From: Parvularculaceae bacterium | GTDB taxonomy: Bacteria > Pseudomonadota > Alphaproteobacteria > Caulobacterales > Parvularculaceae | Direction: 5' to 3' | Length of the DNA stretch: 64,000 nucleotides | NCBI GenBank assembly: GCA_028280115.1 | Contig: JANQMJ010000019.1 | Coordinates: 60,622 to 124,621, forward strand | In this document: positions 1 to 9,376 of the stretch, piece after piece | Position numbering within the stretch: position 1 is the first letter of the stretch | How the letters are laid out: each line of letters opens with the position of its first letter | The notes under the pieces: generated by a model | Seen by the model: the letters and a program-made list of their open reading frames with translations, nothing else | The model's database searches: none | What the model was told of the DNA's origin: nothing | Program-made: the position numbers and the translations under genes

Positions 1-5
1 ATTCA

Positions 6-434
6 ATGACCGCCCGCGAAACGCGCGCCGACTACAAACATTTCTTGCCGCTGCAAACGCGCTGGGCGGATAACGACATTTACGGCCATGTCAACAATGT
101 CGCCTATTACGGACTTTTCGACACCATCGTGAATGAATATCTGATTGCCGCCGGCGCGCTCGATATTCATGAGGGCAAGGTCATCGGGCTGGTCGTCGAA
201 ACCGGATGCAAATATTTCGCGCCTTTGGAATTTCCGCAAACGCTCGAAGGCGCCTTGCGCGTCGCGCATATGGGCGAGTCGTCCGTGCGCTATGAAATCG
301 CGATCTTCAAGGAAGGCGAGAACGCCCCCGCGGCGCAAGGCCATTTCGTCCATGTTTATGTGGATCGCGAAACGAGACGGCCGGTGCGTTTGCCGACAAC
401 GCTGAGAGAGGCGTTGGACCCGATTTCGCCATAA
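6..434 (+). CDS. Acyl-CoA thioesterase, hot-dog fold (4-hydroxybenzoyl-CoA thioesterase type)
   Basis: A 142-residue single-domain hot-dog thioesterase, probably cytoplasmic and hydrolysing an acyl-CoA. The N-terminal block TRWADNDIYGHVNN (residues about 18-31) is the family signature; its Asp-x-Asp/Asn-x-x-Gly-His-Val-Asn core holds the likely catalytic acid. Length is normal for the family. The ATG lies five bases inside the window edge, so a longer start outside cannot be excluded, although the alignment to the family begins where expected. It sits 74 bp before mccB on the same strand, so it may clear CoA esters made in leucine degradation. The substrate is inferred from context only. Confidence 0.85.
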   Translation: MTARETRADYKHFLPLQTRWADNDIYGHVNNVAYYGLFDTIVNEYLIAAGALDIHEGKVIGLVVETGCKYFAPLEFPQTLEGALRVAHMGESSVRYEIAIFKEGENAPAAQGHFVHVYVDRETRRPVRLPTTLREALDPISP

Positions 435-508
435 CGGGCGCGCCGCCGGTTCCCTTCCCGGCGCCCCTTTGATAAACCGCTCAAAACAACAGGGAAACGC
501 CGCCGGAC

Positions 509-2113
509 ATGTCCGTCATCGAATCGAAAATCGACCCGCGATCGGAAAGCTTCGCCGCCAATGAAGCGGCCATGCGCGCGCTGGTCGACGAGCTTCATCA
601 AAACATCGACCGCATCGCCGAGGGCGGCGGGGCGGCCCGCGCCGAGCGCCATAAAAAGCGCGGCAAGCTGCTCGCGCGGGAGCGCATTGCCCGCCTTGTC
701 GATCCCGGCGCGCCGTTTCTCGAACTCGGCCAGTTCGCCGCCTGGCAGATGTATACCGGCGACGTCAACGCCGCCGGCATTATCACCGGCATCGGCCGCA
801 TCGCCGACGTCGAATGCATGATCGTCGCCAACGACCCCACGGTCAAAGGCGGCACCTATCATCCCATGACGGTCAAGAAACATCTCCGCGCCCAGGAAAT
901 CGCTCTCGAAAACCGGCTGCCCTGCATCTATCTCGTCGAATCCGGGGGCGCGTTTTTGCCCATGCAGGACGAAGTCTTTCCGGACAAGGATGATTTCGGC
1001 CGGATTTTTTATAATCAAGCCAATCTTTCCGCCCGCGGCATTCCCCAGATCGCGATCGTCCACGGTTCGTGCACCGCCGGCGGCGCCTATGTGCCGGCGA
1101 TGTCCGACGAGGCGGTCATCGTTAAAAAGCAGGGCACGATCTTTCTCGGCGGCCCGCCGCTGGTCAAGGCCGCAACCGGCGAAGTGGTCAGCGCGGAAGA
1201 TCTCGGCGGCGGCGATGTTCACACCCGCGAGTCCGGCGTCGCCGATCATCTTGCCGAAGATGACGACCATGCGCTGGGCCTGGCGCGCCGGATCGTCTCG
1301 CGCCTCAACTGGGTCAAGCTCGGCAAGGTCACGATGGCCGAACCGGAACCGCCCCGATACGCCGCCGAAGAACTTTACGGCGTCGTCGAAGCGGACGGCA
1401 GAAAGCCCTATGACTGCCGCGAAATCATCGCGCGCCTGGTCGACGGTTCGCGTTTCGACGAGTTCAAGCCGCTTTACGGATCGACCTTGGTGACGGGCTT
1501 TGCGCGATTGTGGGGCTATCCCGTGGGCGTCCTCGCCAATAACGGCATTTTGTTTTCCGAAAGCGCGCAGAAGGGCGCCCATTTCATCGAACTGTGCTGC
1601 CAGCGCAAAACGCCGCTCGTGTTTTTGCAGAACATCACCGGCTTCATGGTCGGCCGCTCGGCGGAAGCCGGCGGCATCGCCAAGGACGGGGCCAAGCTCG
1701 TCACCGCCGTCGCCAGCGCGGGCGTGCCGAAATTCACCGTCGTCGTCGGCGGGTCCTACGGCGCGGGCAATTACGGCATGTGCGGGCGCGCTTATGGGCC
1801 GCGCTTCATGTTCATGTGGCCCAATGCGCGCATCTCCGTCATGGGCGGCGAGCAGGCAGCCAGCGTGCTCGCCACTGTCAAGCGCGACGGTTTGCGCGAA
1901 GGGGAAAGCTGGTCGGCGAAAGACGAAGAGACCTTCAAGGACAAGATCCGCGCCGATTACGATCATCAGGGCTCGCCCTATTATTCCTCGGCGCGGCTGT
2001 GGGACGACGGCATTATCGATCCGGCGCAGACCCGCGACGTTTTAGGGCTTTGTCTATCGGCGTCGATGAACGCGCCGGTGGAAGACACAAAATTCGGCGT
2101 GTTCAGGATGTAA
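509..2113 (+). CDS. mccB: Methylcrotonyl-CoA carboxylase, carboxyltransferase (beta) subunit
   Basis: This 534-residue carboxyltransferase subunit moves CO2 from carboxybiotin to 3-methylcrotonyl-CoA in leucine breakdown. Both crotonase-fold halves of the acyl-CoA carboxylase beta family are present, with the glycine-rich oxyanion stretches [17 protein letters not shown] (N half) and [20 protein letters not shown] (C half). The length fits MccB (about 535) rather than PccB (about 510), and the neighbours (liuC, mccA, mvaB) settle the substrate. The reading frame is intact and starts at an ATG that matches the conserved N-terminus. It is followed after 9 bp by liuC, so the two are probably co-transcribed. 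Confidence 0.95.
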   Translation: MSVIESKIDPRSESFAANEAAMRALVDELHQNIDRIAEGGGAARAERHKKRGKLLARERIARLVDPGAPFLELGQFAAWQMYTGDVNAAGIITGIGRIADVECMIVANDPTVKGGTYHPMTVKKHLRAQEIALENRLPCIYLVESGGAFLPMQDEVFPDKDDFGRIFYNQANLSARGIPQIAIVHGSCTAGGAYVPAMSDEAVIVKKQGTIFLGGPPLVKAATGEVVSAEDLGGGDVHTRESGVADHLAEDDDHALGLARRIVSRLNWVKLGKVTMAEPEPPRYAAEELYGVVEADGRKPYDCREIIARLVDGSRFDEFKPLYGSTLVTGFARLWGYPVGVLANNGILFSESAQKGAHFIELCCQRKTPLVFLQNITGFMVGRSAEAGGIAKDGAKLVTAVASAGVPKFTVVVGGSYGAGNYGMCGRAYGPRFMFMWPNARISVMGGEQAASVLATVKRDGLREGESWSAKDEETFKDKIRADYDHQGSPYYSSARLWDDGIIDPAQTRDVLGLCLSASMNAPVEDTKFGVFRM

Positions 2114-2122
2114 GGGGAAAAC

Positions 2123-2917
2123 ATGAACGACCAGGCGCTCATCACCACCATCGACTCCAGCGGCGTGGCGCGGCTGACCATGAACCGGCCCGACGTCATG
2201 AACGCCTTCAACGAGGAAGTCGTCGAAGAGATCTGCGAGGCCATGGGCCATTACCACAAGGACGACAATGTGCGCGCCATCGTGCTGACCGGGGCAGGCA
2301 AGGTGTTTTCCGCCGGCGCCGATCTCAACATGATGCAGCGCGCGGCCAGTTCCACCTCGGCCCAGAACCAGGACGACGCGCGCCGCATGGCGCACATGCT
2401 CCACGCCATCTACACCGCGCCCAAACCGACCGTCGCCCTGGTCAACGGGCCGGCCATGGGCGGCGGGCTCGGGCTGATCGCCGCCTGCGACATCGCCATC
2501 GGCGTGGAAGAAGCGTTTTTCGCGCTTTCCGAAGTCCGTCTCGGCCTCATCCCCGCGGTGATTTCACCCTTCGTCGTCGAGGCCATCGGCGCGCGTCAGG
2601 CGCGGCGTTATTTTCTGACCGGCGAACGTTTCGACGCGGCGACCGCGCGCAAGATCGGCCTACTGCATATGGTCGCGCCCGCCGCGACCATCGCTGCGGA
2701 AGTCGATAAACTCCTGGGCCGTCTTCTCGCCGGCGCACCGCTCGCCCAGAACGAAGCCAAGGAACTGATCCGCGCGGTCGCCCATGGCGGCGTCAATGAG
2801 CGCGTCATGGACGATACGGCGGGACGCATCGCCCGCCTGCGCGCTAGTCCGGAAGGCAAGGAAGGCGTTGCGTCGTTTCTGGAAAAGCGCAAACCCGCAT
2901 GGGCCAAAGGCGATTGA
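2123..2917 (+). CDS. liuC: Enoyl-CoA hydratase family, probable 3-methylglutaconyl-CoA hydratase
   Basis: A 264-residue crotonase-family enzyme. Oxyanion-hole glycines lie in AGADLNMM (about residue 66) and GPAMGGGLGL (about 111), and the active-site region has EVRLGLIPAVISPFV (about 137-151), which is typical of methylglutaconyl-CoA hydratases. It would hydrate 3-methylglutaconyl-CoA to HMG-CoA, between the carboxylase (mccB/mccA) and the lyase (mvaB). The order mccB-liuC-mccA-mvaB is the usual liu arrangement. The gap to mccA is 101 bp with no recognisable gene. A general enoyl-CoA hydratase is the alternative, but context favours LiuC. Confidence 0.9.
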   Translation: MNDQALITTIDSSGVARLTMNRPDVMNAFNEEVVEEICEAMGHYHKDDNVRAIVLTGAGKVFSAGADLNMMQRAASSTSAQNQDDARRMAHMLHAIYTAPKPTVALVNGPAMGGGLGLIAACDIAIGVEEAFFALSEVRLGLIPAVISPFVVEAIGARQARRYFLTGERFDAATARKIGLLHMVAPAATIAAEVDKLLGRLLAGAPLAQNEAKELIRAVAHGGVNERVMDDTAGRIARLRASPEGKEGVASFLEKRKPAWAKGD

Positions 2918-3018
2918 CGCGGGCGGCGCATTTCCAACTCATTGACCTTGGCGCCGTCCTGGGCGATGAGCCCGGTCAAACGCCCTTTCATTCGGCTTTC
3001 GACGAGTTTTGAGCGCCC

Positions 3019-5046
3019 ATGTTCAAAAAAATCCTCATCGCCAATCGCGGAGAAATCGCCGTGCGCGTTGCGCGAACCGCGCGGCGCATGGGCGTTGCGA
3101 GCGTTGCGGTTTATTCCGATGCGGACGAAAACGCACCCCATCGGCGCGCCTGCGACGAAGCGGTTCGCATCGGCCCGGCGGCGGCGACGCAAAGCTATCT
3201 GCGCGCCGACAAGATTATCGACGCGGCGAAAGCGACCGGCGCGGAGGCGATCCACCCCGGTTACGGCTTTCTTTCCGAAAACGCCGAGTTCGCCGAGGCG
3301 CTGGAAAAAGCCGGCATCGTTTTTATCGGCCCGACCGCAAAAACCATCCGCGCCATGGGATCGAAATCGGCGGCCAAGGACCTGATGGAAGCCGCCGGCG
3401 TGCCGACGACGCCGGGCTATCAGGGTAAGGATCAATCGCTCAAGACCTTCAAGAAAGAAGCGGGCCGCATCGGCTATCCCGTGCTGTTGAAAGCAACGGC
3501 GGGCGGCGGCGGCAAGGGCATGCGCATGGTCGCGCGCGAAGCCGATCTTGAAGAAGCGCTTAAATCCGCCCAGCGCGAGGCGAAATCGGCTTTCGGCGAC
3601 GACCGTTTTCTGATCGAGAAATACATTACGCGCGCGCGGCATGTCGAGGTGCAGATTTTTGGCGACGGCAAGGGCGATGTCGTGCACATGTTCGAGCGCG
3701 ACTGCTCCGTCCAGCGCCGGCACCAGAAAATCATCGAAGAGGCGCCGGCGCCGAACCTGCCCTCTGCGGTGCGCGAAAAGCTGTTGCAGGCGGGCGTCGA
3801 CGCCGGCAAGGCGGTCGATTATCGCGGCGCGGGAACGGTCGAGTTTCTTTACGATCCCGGATCGGGGTCCGGGACAGGCGGCGCGTTTTATTTCATGGAG
3901 ATGAACACGCGCCTCCAGGTGGAACATCCCGTTTCCGAACTCATCACCGGGCTCGATTTCGTCGAATGGCAATTGCGCATCGCCGCCGGCGAAGGCCTGC
4001 CCCTGGCGCAGGAAGACATTCGCGAACAAGGCCATGCCTTCGAAGCCCGGCTTTATGCGGAAAACCCCGAGCAGAACTTTGCGCCGTCCATCGGGACACT
4101 GACCACATTGCGCCTGCCCGAGGCCGTCGCGCGGATCGATTCCGGCGTTGCCCAAGGACAGGCCATCACGCCCTATTACGATCCCATGATCGCCAAGATC
4201 ATCACCGGCGGCGCAAGCCGCAAGGAAGCGCTGGCGGCCTTGCGCGCGGCGCTGGAAGAAACCCGCGTCGCGGGGCTTGAAACCAACGCGGCGTTCTTGC
4301 ACGCGCTCGCGGCCGAACCCGATTTTATCGCCGGCAAGGTCTCAACGCGCTTCATTGAAGACCATGAAGGCGCGCTCTTTGAAACGCTCGACCCCGGCCC
4401 CGCCCTTTGGGCCGCAGCGGCCCTGTGGAAGCGCGCCCACGCCGCCCGTCATGACAAGAATCCCTGGGGCGCGCTTGCGGGCTTTCGCCTTAACCGCCCG
4501 CGCCATGAAGTGATCTGGATCGAGCATGACGGCGCGCCGGCGTTAATGCGGCTAAACAGGGGCGGCGATGTGTTCCACGCCGCGCTGGAACCCGACGCCT
4601 CGGCGGCGGCAAGGCGTGAAGGACATGCGCCCGAGGCCCCGATCGCATTTTCCTTTTCCGGCGCGGCGGAGAGGGACGGCGCTATCCGCATCGCCGTCGA
4701 CGGGGAAAATATCGAGGCGTTCGCCGCGCCGCATGGCAGCGGGCTGCGCCTTTGGATTGGCGCGACGCATGGGGATATCGCCTTTCCCGACCCCCTCGCC
4801 GGCATCGCCGCGCATCATTCAAGCGAAGGCTCGCTGACTGCGCCCATGCCCGGGGTCGTCACCATGCTCTCGGCCCAGCCGGGCGATGACATTGAGGCGG
4901 GCAAGCCGTTGCTGGTCATGGAAGCGATGAAAATGGAGCACGCCATCAAGGCGCCTTTCGACGGAACCGTCAAAGCCTATATGTTCAAGCCCGGCGACCA
5001 GGTAAAAGAAGGCGATTTGTTGGTGGAATTTGAGGAGACGGAGTGA
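3019..5046 (+). CDS. mccA: Methylcrotonyl-CoA carboxylase, biotin carboxylase/biotin carrier (alpha) subunit
   Basis: The protein has 675 residues: a biotin carboxylase domain (about 1-445) with the ATP-grasp glycine loop GGGGKGMR (about 157-164) and EMNTRLQVEHPV (about 293-304), a middle linker/BT-like region, and a C-terminal biotinyl domain. The biotin attachment motif AMKMEH puts the modified Lys near residue 638. It carboxylates the carrier biotin using ATP and bicarbonate and works with MccB. The start MFKKILIANRGEIAVRV is canonical. Family length is about 660-680. It is followed by a paired REP-like palindrome before mvaB. Confidence 0.95.
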   Translation: MFKKILIANRGEIAVRVARTARRMGVASVAVYSDADENAPHRRACDEAVRIGPAAATQSYLRADKIIDAAKATGAEAIHPGYGFLSENAEFAEALEKAGIVFIGPTAKTIRAMGSKSAAKDLMEAAGVPTTPGYQGKDQSLKTFKKEAGRIGYPVLLKATAGGGGKGMRMVAREADLEEALKSAQREAKSAFGDDRFLIEKYITRARHVEVQIFGDGKGDVVHMFERDCSVQRRHQKIIEEAPAPNLPSAVREKLLQAGVDAGKAVDYRGAGTVEFLYDPGSGSGTGGAFYFMEMNTRLQVEHPVSELITGLDFVEWQLRIAAGEGLPLAQEDIREQGHAFEARLYAENPEQNFAPSIGTLTTLRLPEAVARIDSGVAQGQAITPYYDPMIAKIITGGASRKEALAALRAALEETRVAGLETNAAFLHALAAEPDFIAGKVSTRFIEDHEGALFETLDPGPALWAAAALWKRAHAARHDKNPWGALAGFRLNRPRHEVIWIEHDGAPALMRLNRGGDVFHAALEPDASAAARREGHAPEAPIAFSFSGAAERDGAIRIAVDGENIEAFAAPHGSGLRLWIGATHGDIAFPDPLAGIAAHHSSEGSLTAPMPGVVTMLSAQPGDDIEAGKPLLVMEAMKMEHAIKAPFDGTVKAYMFKPGDQVKEGDLLVEFEETE

Positions 5047-5168
5047 GCTTACGATCCGCTTATTCCCGCGCAGGCGGGAATCCAGTCTTATAAATAAAGT
5101 CGGGCTTCGCCCGTCATTTTTCGTTTGCTGGATCCCCGTTTACACGGGGATGAGCGGAAGCGTAAGCT
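5046..5168. repeat. Paired REP-like palindrome (BIME-like) between mccA and mvaB
   Basis: Two hairpins face each other. The first is ATTCCCGC-gcag-GCGGGAAT at 5062-5081 and the second ATCCCCGT-ttac-ACGGGGAT at 5132-5151. The flanks are also inverted: agcttacg at 5046-5053 against cgtaagct at 5161-5168, and a pyrimidine-rich block before each stem matches the complement of the other. The hairpin is the same family as at 10686, 11060, 11186, 18861 and 18907. It fills the intergenic space and could act on mRNA decay or transcription. Confidence 0.85.
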
Positions 5169-5181
5169 TGATTGAAAACCA

Positions 5182-6084
5182 ATGACCAACTCCGTCAACA
5201 TCGTCGAGGTCGGGCCCCGGGACGGGCTACAAAATGAAAAGCAGACCATCGACGTTGCGACCAAGGTCGAGCTTATCGAACGGCTCGCCGCGGCGGGCCT
5301 TAAAACCGTCGAGGCCGGCGCCTTCGTCTCGCCCAAATGGGTGCCGCAGATGGCCGCCACCGACGACGTGATGGCGACACTAAAACGCGCGCAGGGCGTT
5401 TCCTATCCGGTGCTGACGCCGAACATGAAAGGCTATGAAGGCGCGCGCGCCGCAAGGGCCGACACGATCGCCATCTTCGCCGCAGCGTCGGAGAGCTTCA
5501 GCCAGAAGAACATCAACTGCTCCATCGCGGAAAGCCTTGAGCGGTTTCGCCCCGTCGTTGAAGCCGCAAAAAAAGACGGCATTAAGGTGCGCGGCTATGT
5601 CTCCTGCGTGCTGGGCTGTCCTTATGAAGGAAAGATTTCCGTGGGCGCCGTCGCGCCGCTTGCCGGCGCGCTCTATGATATGGGTTGCTATGAAATCTCG
5701 CTCGGCGACACGATCGGCATCGGGACCGCGGGCGAGGCCCGCGCCATGATCCGCGCCGTCGCGAAGGCCGTTCCCGTCACCGCGCTGGCCGGACATTTTC
5801 ACGACACTTACGGCCAGGCGCTCGCCAATATCTGGGCCGCGCTGGAAGAAGGCGTTCATACGTTCGACTCTTCCATTTCCGGTCTTGGCGGTTGTCCTTA
5901 CGCGCCGGGCGCGAGCGGCAATGTCGCCACCGAGGACGTGGTCTATATGCTGGAAGGTTCGGGCCTTGAGACCGGTGCCGATCTTGACGCGCTGATCGAA
6001 ACCGGCCTTTGGATCTCGGAGAAGCTCGGCCGCGCGCCGCCGTCGAAAGTCGCGCTCGCCAGGCAAGCGGCCCGTAACGTCTGA
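5182..6084 (+). CDS. mvaB: Hydroxymethylglutaryl-CoA lyase
   Basis: This 300-residue TIM-barrel lyase cleaves HMG-CoA to acetoacetate and acetyl-CoA, the last step of the leucine pathway encoded upstream. The metal/substrate motif VGPRDGLQNE is at about residues 11-20, HFHDTYGQ at about 195-202, and the signature GLGGCPYAPGASGN with the catalytic Cys at about 234-247. Length is typical. It ends directly against the stop of the convergent minus-strand gene (6085), leaving no intergenic space. Confidence 0.95.
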   Translation: MTNSVNIVEVGPRDGLQNEKQTIDVATKVELIERLAAAGLKTVEAGAFVSPKWVPQMAATDDVMATLKRAQGVSYPVLTPNMKGYEGARAARADTIAIFAAASESFSQKNINCSIAESLERFRPVVEAAKKDGIKVRGYVSCVLGCPYEGKISVGAVAPLAGALYDMGCYEISLGDTIGIGTAGEARAMIRAVAKAVPVTALAGHFHDTYGQALANIWAALEEGVHTFDSSISGLGGCPYAPGASGNVATEDVVYMLEGSGLETGADLDALIETGLWISEKLGRAPPSKVALARQAARNV

Positions 6085-7476
6085 TTATTCCTCCAGCGCC
6101 GCCAAGACGTCGCGCGAGAAGGCGGCGAGATCGAAATGCTCGCCGCCGCCCGGCTGATTGGAATCAAAACCGCGACGCACGATCAAGACGTTCTTTTCCG
6201 GCACGATCATCACATATTGTCCGCGATTGCCCCGCGTCGCGTAAGACCCTTCCGGCAGACCGTGACGCGCGTCATACAGCCAGAACTGCGCGCCATAGCC
6301 GGGACGGTTTTCGCCTTCGCGCCGATCCTGAGGCTGGTCCGGCGCCGGGGTTGCGACGAACTCGGCCCAGTCTTCCGGCAGGATGCGTTCCTCGCCCCAG
6401 ACCCCGTCATTGAGATAGAGAAGGCCCAGCCGCGCGAGATCGCGCGCCGTCGTCCACACCTGGCTCGATAGGATGAAATCACCGTTCCAGTCGGTCTCCA
6501 GAAACGTGTTGCGCATGCCGATCTTGTGCAGCAGCGCCTCGAACGGAAAGGCGAGGAAGTCGTCATCGTCATCCATGCGCTCGCGCAGCGCGCGCATCGC
6601 CAGCATGGTGTCGTTATTGGCGTAATACCAGCGCGTCGCGGGGGTCGCGATCAACCGGCGCGTAACCGCGTGATCGACGACCCGGCCGCCGCCGAAATAG
6701 ACATCGTCGGTGCGGTTGCCCGCCGGTCCGCTGTCGAGCCCTGACGACATATGCAGGAGGTCGACGACTTTGATCGCGCCGCGCGGATCGCCCGGCGACG
6801 ACCAGGCCTTCAGCCCTGCCGGTTCGTCGACGGCGATCAGTCCCTTTTGCACCGCCGCGCCGATTATCGTCGCCGCAATCGATTTCGCCGTCGACCAGGT
6901 GCGCTGCGACGTCTCCTTGTCGAAACCTTCGCGATAGCGCTCGGCGATGATCGCGCCGTCCTTGACCACCAGGACCGCGGTGGTTTCCGAGCCCTCGCCA
7001 TAGGTCGCGCGATCGAACGCGGTTTCGATAAGGCCCAACAGGCCGGGATCGTCCGACAGGTTTTCCGGCAAGGGCCGCACAAGATCACGGGTCATTTTGA
7101 CCTTGGCCTTGGGCAATTTCTTCGCCATGGCGACCGGCGCGCCGGAAGGCAATTGCGCACAGCCCAGATGCGGTCGCCATTGGGCGATGCGCGGCGGAAA
7201 GTCCTCCGAATAGGTAACGGAGACGCGCTTGTTCTTTTCATCGATGACCGCGTCCGGCAGCATCGGCATCGGCTCGCCGAAGGTCGGCAGGATGCGATGG
7301 AGTTCGTCGCCGGCGATCTGATCGACGCTGCGGCCGGCGTTGAAATGGGCTGAGCAGGTGAACGCCGCCTTATAGCCGGCGGCGAGCGAAAGCCGCGCCG
7401 GATCGAATTCTTGCGCGTGTGCGGTCGACAGCGCGCCCACGCCCAAAACAGCGATAACCGCGTATTTCAACTTCAT
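6085..7476 (-). CDS. Exported serine hydrolase, beta-lactamase (class C/penicillin-binding) fold
   Basis: A 463-residue protein with an N-terminal signal peptide (cleavage probably after STAHA, about residue 21), so it is likely periplasmic. The catalytic SxxK is STAK at 195-198 and the YxN motif is YAN at 285-287; a C-terminal GNRGQY segment occupies the usual third-motif position. A region of about 160 residues precedes the beta-lactamase domain, as in many esterase/6-aminohexanoate-dimer-hydrolase-like members. Substrate unknown; antibiotic hydrolysis should not be assumed. It starts 25 bp after the end of the M49-type gene on the same strand, suggesting an operon of two exported hydrolases. 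Confidence 0.85.
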   Translation of the reverse strand: MKLKYAVIAVLGVGALSTAHAQEFDPARLSLAAGYKAAFTCSAHFNAGRSVDQIAGDELHRILPTFGEPMPMLPDAVIDEKNKRVSVTYSEDFPPRIAQWRPHLGCAQLPSGAPVAMAKKLPKAKVKMTRDLVRPLPENLSDDPGLLGLIETAFDRATYGEGSETTAVLVVKDGAIIAERYREGFDKETSQRTWSTAKSIAATIIGAAVQKGLIAVDEPAGLKAWSSPGDPRGAIKVVDLLHMSSGLDSGPAGNRTDDVYFGGGRVVDHAVTRRLIATPATRWYYANNDTMLAMRALRERMDDDDDFLAFPFEALLHKIGMRNTFLETDWNGDFILSSQVWTTARDLARLGLLYLNDGVWGEERILPEDWAEFVATPAPDQPQDRREGENRPGYGAQFWLYDARHGLPEGSYATRGNRGQYVMIVPEKNVLIVRRGFDSNQPGGGEHFDLAAFSRDVLAALEE

Positions 7477-7501
7477 GATCGTCCCCTCTTCCGCTCAGTC
7501 T

Positions 7502-9202
7502 TCAAATCCGATCCGGATAGATGGGCTGAATGTCCACCGGCAGATGGGTGAGCGCGGCGATAACGCCTTGCGCCTCCTCGTCGATCGTGGCGTAGCGGTC
7601 GAGAAAGGCTTTCGCCTGGTCGTAACTGCCGTCGCCCTGGACCACGATGATGTCGCGGGTAAGATCGGTAATCGCCTGTTCCAGCCTGGCGAAATCAAGC
7701 CGGAAGGCGCCCTCTGTCGCGTCATAGGCAAACGCGCCGGCCTCCTTAAAATAGCTGTATTGAAACGCCGCGCCCTTTCCGTGCGCCGCGTTGAGACCGA
7801 AGCGCATGGCCCGGAAAAGACCGGTGAAATAGGTCGCGAGAAAATTTTCCTTTTCCGCCGCCGGCAATTCGCCAAGCTCCATCATATAAAGAACGTTATA
7901 GGCGCCTAAAACGTCGGCCTTGCCCTCTTCGGTCATGGTGTAGAGTTCTTTAAGCTCGGCGCTGACCGTCGTTTCCTCGCCGTTCACCGTGATCGTGCCC
8001 GGCCCCAGGCTGTGGGCGAGTTCATGAAACAGCGTATTTAACGACATGTATTTCTTGACCAGCAGTCCCGCCTGGTCGTCGACCAGAACGACGTCGGCCA
8101 TGGGTTTTAAGATGCGGTCGAATTTGGCGCCGAGCACATTATTCAAGATCACTTTCTTGGCGCCTTTGGCCTCGCGCACCCGCTCGTCATTAGGCAAATT
8201 GAAAGCGATGGTCTGAACGCCGGGCACGTTGTCGCCGCCGCCATGGAGCTGATAGGTCACGGCGATGGGCGATTCAAAGCCGCGCTTGAAATTCTTGTAG
8301 GCTTCCTCGACCGGCAGGTTCGCTTCCATGTCGCGGAGATAATTTTTGTATTTGGCGAGCGCGGCGCTTTCCTCGGGATTTTTGATCGTAATGAAAACCT
8401 CGAACGCCGTCTTGTAGCCGAAGAGATTGTCCGTATAGACCTCATAGGGGCCGATGGCGGCTTCGATGGGCCCGTCAAGATCCATCCACGCCAATTCCGA
8501 TTCGTAATAATCGTCGCTGAAAAACGCATCGGCGCGCAGGGTGAGAAACCTTTTCAGGCTTTCATTGGTGGTGATGTCCGCCGCTTCGCGCATCAATTGC
8601 GCGGCGGGTTGGAGCCACTGGCCGTAATAGACCGAATACGGAATAGAAACGAGCCCGCCCTCCTCGCGGCGAACTACGGTATACCAGCTCTTAAACGCCT
8701 CTTCGTCCTCGGGATGTTCGGCGATCCAGTTTTCGAATTCTTCCCTGGTGATGTCGGCGGGATAAAACCCCGCGCCGTCGGGCATGGGGTCCTCGCCGTA
8801 AAACGGCCGGTTGTTATCGAGCGTGTCCCAGGGGCCGAAATGCAAATCGAAGAGATCGAGCAGCAACGCCTTGTTCTCGACATCGCTGGCGGCGAGTTCG
8901 GCCCGCCATGTGGGATTATAGGGGCTTCGCTGAACCAGATAGATCTCCGACATCAAATCGCCGACCTCGTTGAGCTTGTTGATGACGGCGCGTTCCTCAT
9001 CGGTCAAAAACGAGGTGTCCACCTCCATTTCCACGACCGCGAACTGGTCGCGCATGGTCTCCAGGACGGCGCGCTCCATAACGCCTTCCGGCGGGGCGAC
9101 TTCCTCGGCGACATAGCGCTCTTCGGCGGCCGGCGGCTCTGCCTTTTCACCGGAACAGGCGGCAAGCGCGGCGGTCAGACATAAGACGAGGATTTTTTTC
9201 AT
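7502..9202 (-). CDS. Lipoprotein metallopeptidase related to dipeptidyl-peptidase III (M49)
   Basis: The 566-residue protein begins with a lipoprotein signal (lipobox LAAC, Cys16), so it should be membrane anchored. HELAH at about 393-397 followed by EEGKAD at about 425-430 matches the two zinc-binding/catalytic motifs of M49 (HEXXGH plus EECRAE/D). Here the first motif is the five-residue HEXXH form rather than the classical six-residue form. Length is shorter than eukaryotic DPP III (about 730) but similar to bacterial relatives. Predicted role: removal of dipeptides from peptides outside the cytoplasm, inferred from the family. It lies upstream of the beta-lactamase-fold gene. Confidence 0.75.
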   Translation of the reverse strand: MKKILVLCLTAALAACSGEKAEPPAAEERYVAEEVAPPEGVMERAVLETMRDQFAVVEMEVDTSFLTDEERAVINKLNEVGDLMSEIYLVQRSPYNPTWRAELAASDVENKALLLDLFDLHFGPWDTLDNNRPFYGEDPMPDGAGFYPADITREEFENWIAEHPEDEEAFKSWYTVVRREEGGLVSIPYSVYYGQWLQPAAQLMREAADITTNESLKRFLTLRADAFFSDDYYESELAWMDLDGPIEAAIGPYEVYTDNLFGYKTAFEVFITIKNPEESAALAKYKNYLRDMEANLPVEEAYKNFKRGFESPIAVTYQLHGGGDNVPGVQTIAFNLPNDERVREAKGAKKVILNNVLGAKFDRILKPMADVVLVDDQAGLLVKKYMSLNTLFHELAHSLGPGTITVNGEETTVSAELKELYTMTEEGKADVLGAYNVLYMMELGELPAAEKENFLATYFTGLFRAMRFGLNAAHGKGAAFQYSYFKEAGAFAYDATEGAFRLDFARLEQAITDLTRDIIVVQGDGSYDQAKAFLDRYATIDEEAQGVIAALTHLPVDIQPIYPDRI

Positions 9203-9376
9203 GAAACGATGCTCCGGCGCGGCGCCCGCGCAATGACAAAAGAATCGGGCTGATGGGCGTCACATTAACCTTTTGGCGCAACGGCATAAAGCCCGCCATA
9301 TTGACGCCTTGCAGCCGGTTTACGCTATGCTTATGCCTGACTGCATCGGGATGTCGCGTCGCCGAGGGGAGCGCTC

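Noticed and set aside
356..1966. Long minus-strand frame opposite mccB (and a similar one at 2608-4302)
   Set aside because: Antisense to conserved enzymes, with no family features; periodic GC codon use keeps the opposite frame open.
5062..5151. CRISPR-like array from the repeated ATTCCCGC units
   Set aside because: Copies are inverted pairs without regular spacers; they are REP palindromes. No cas genes are present.
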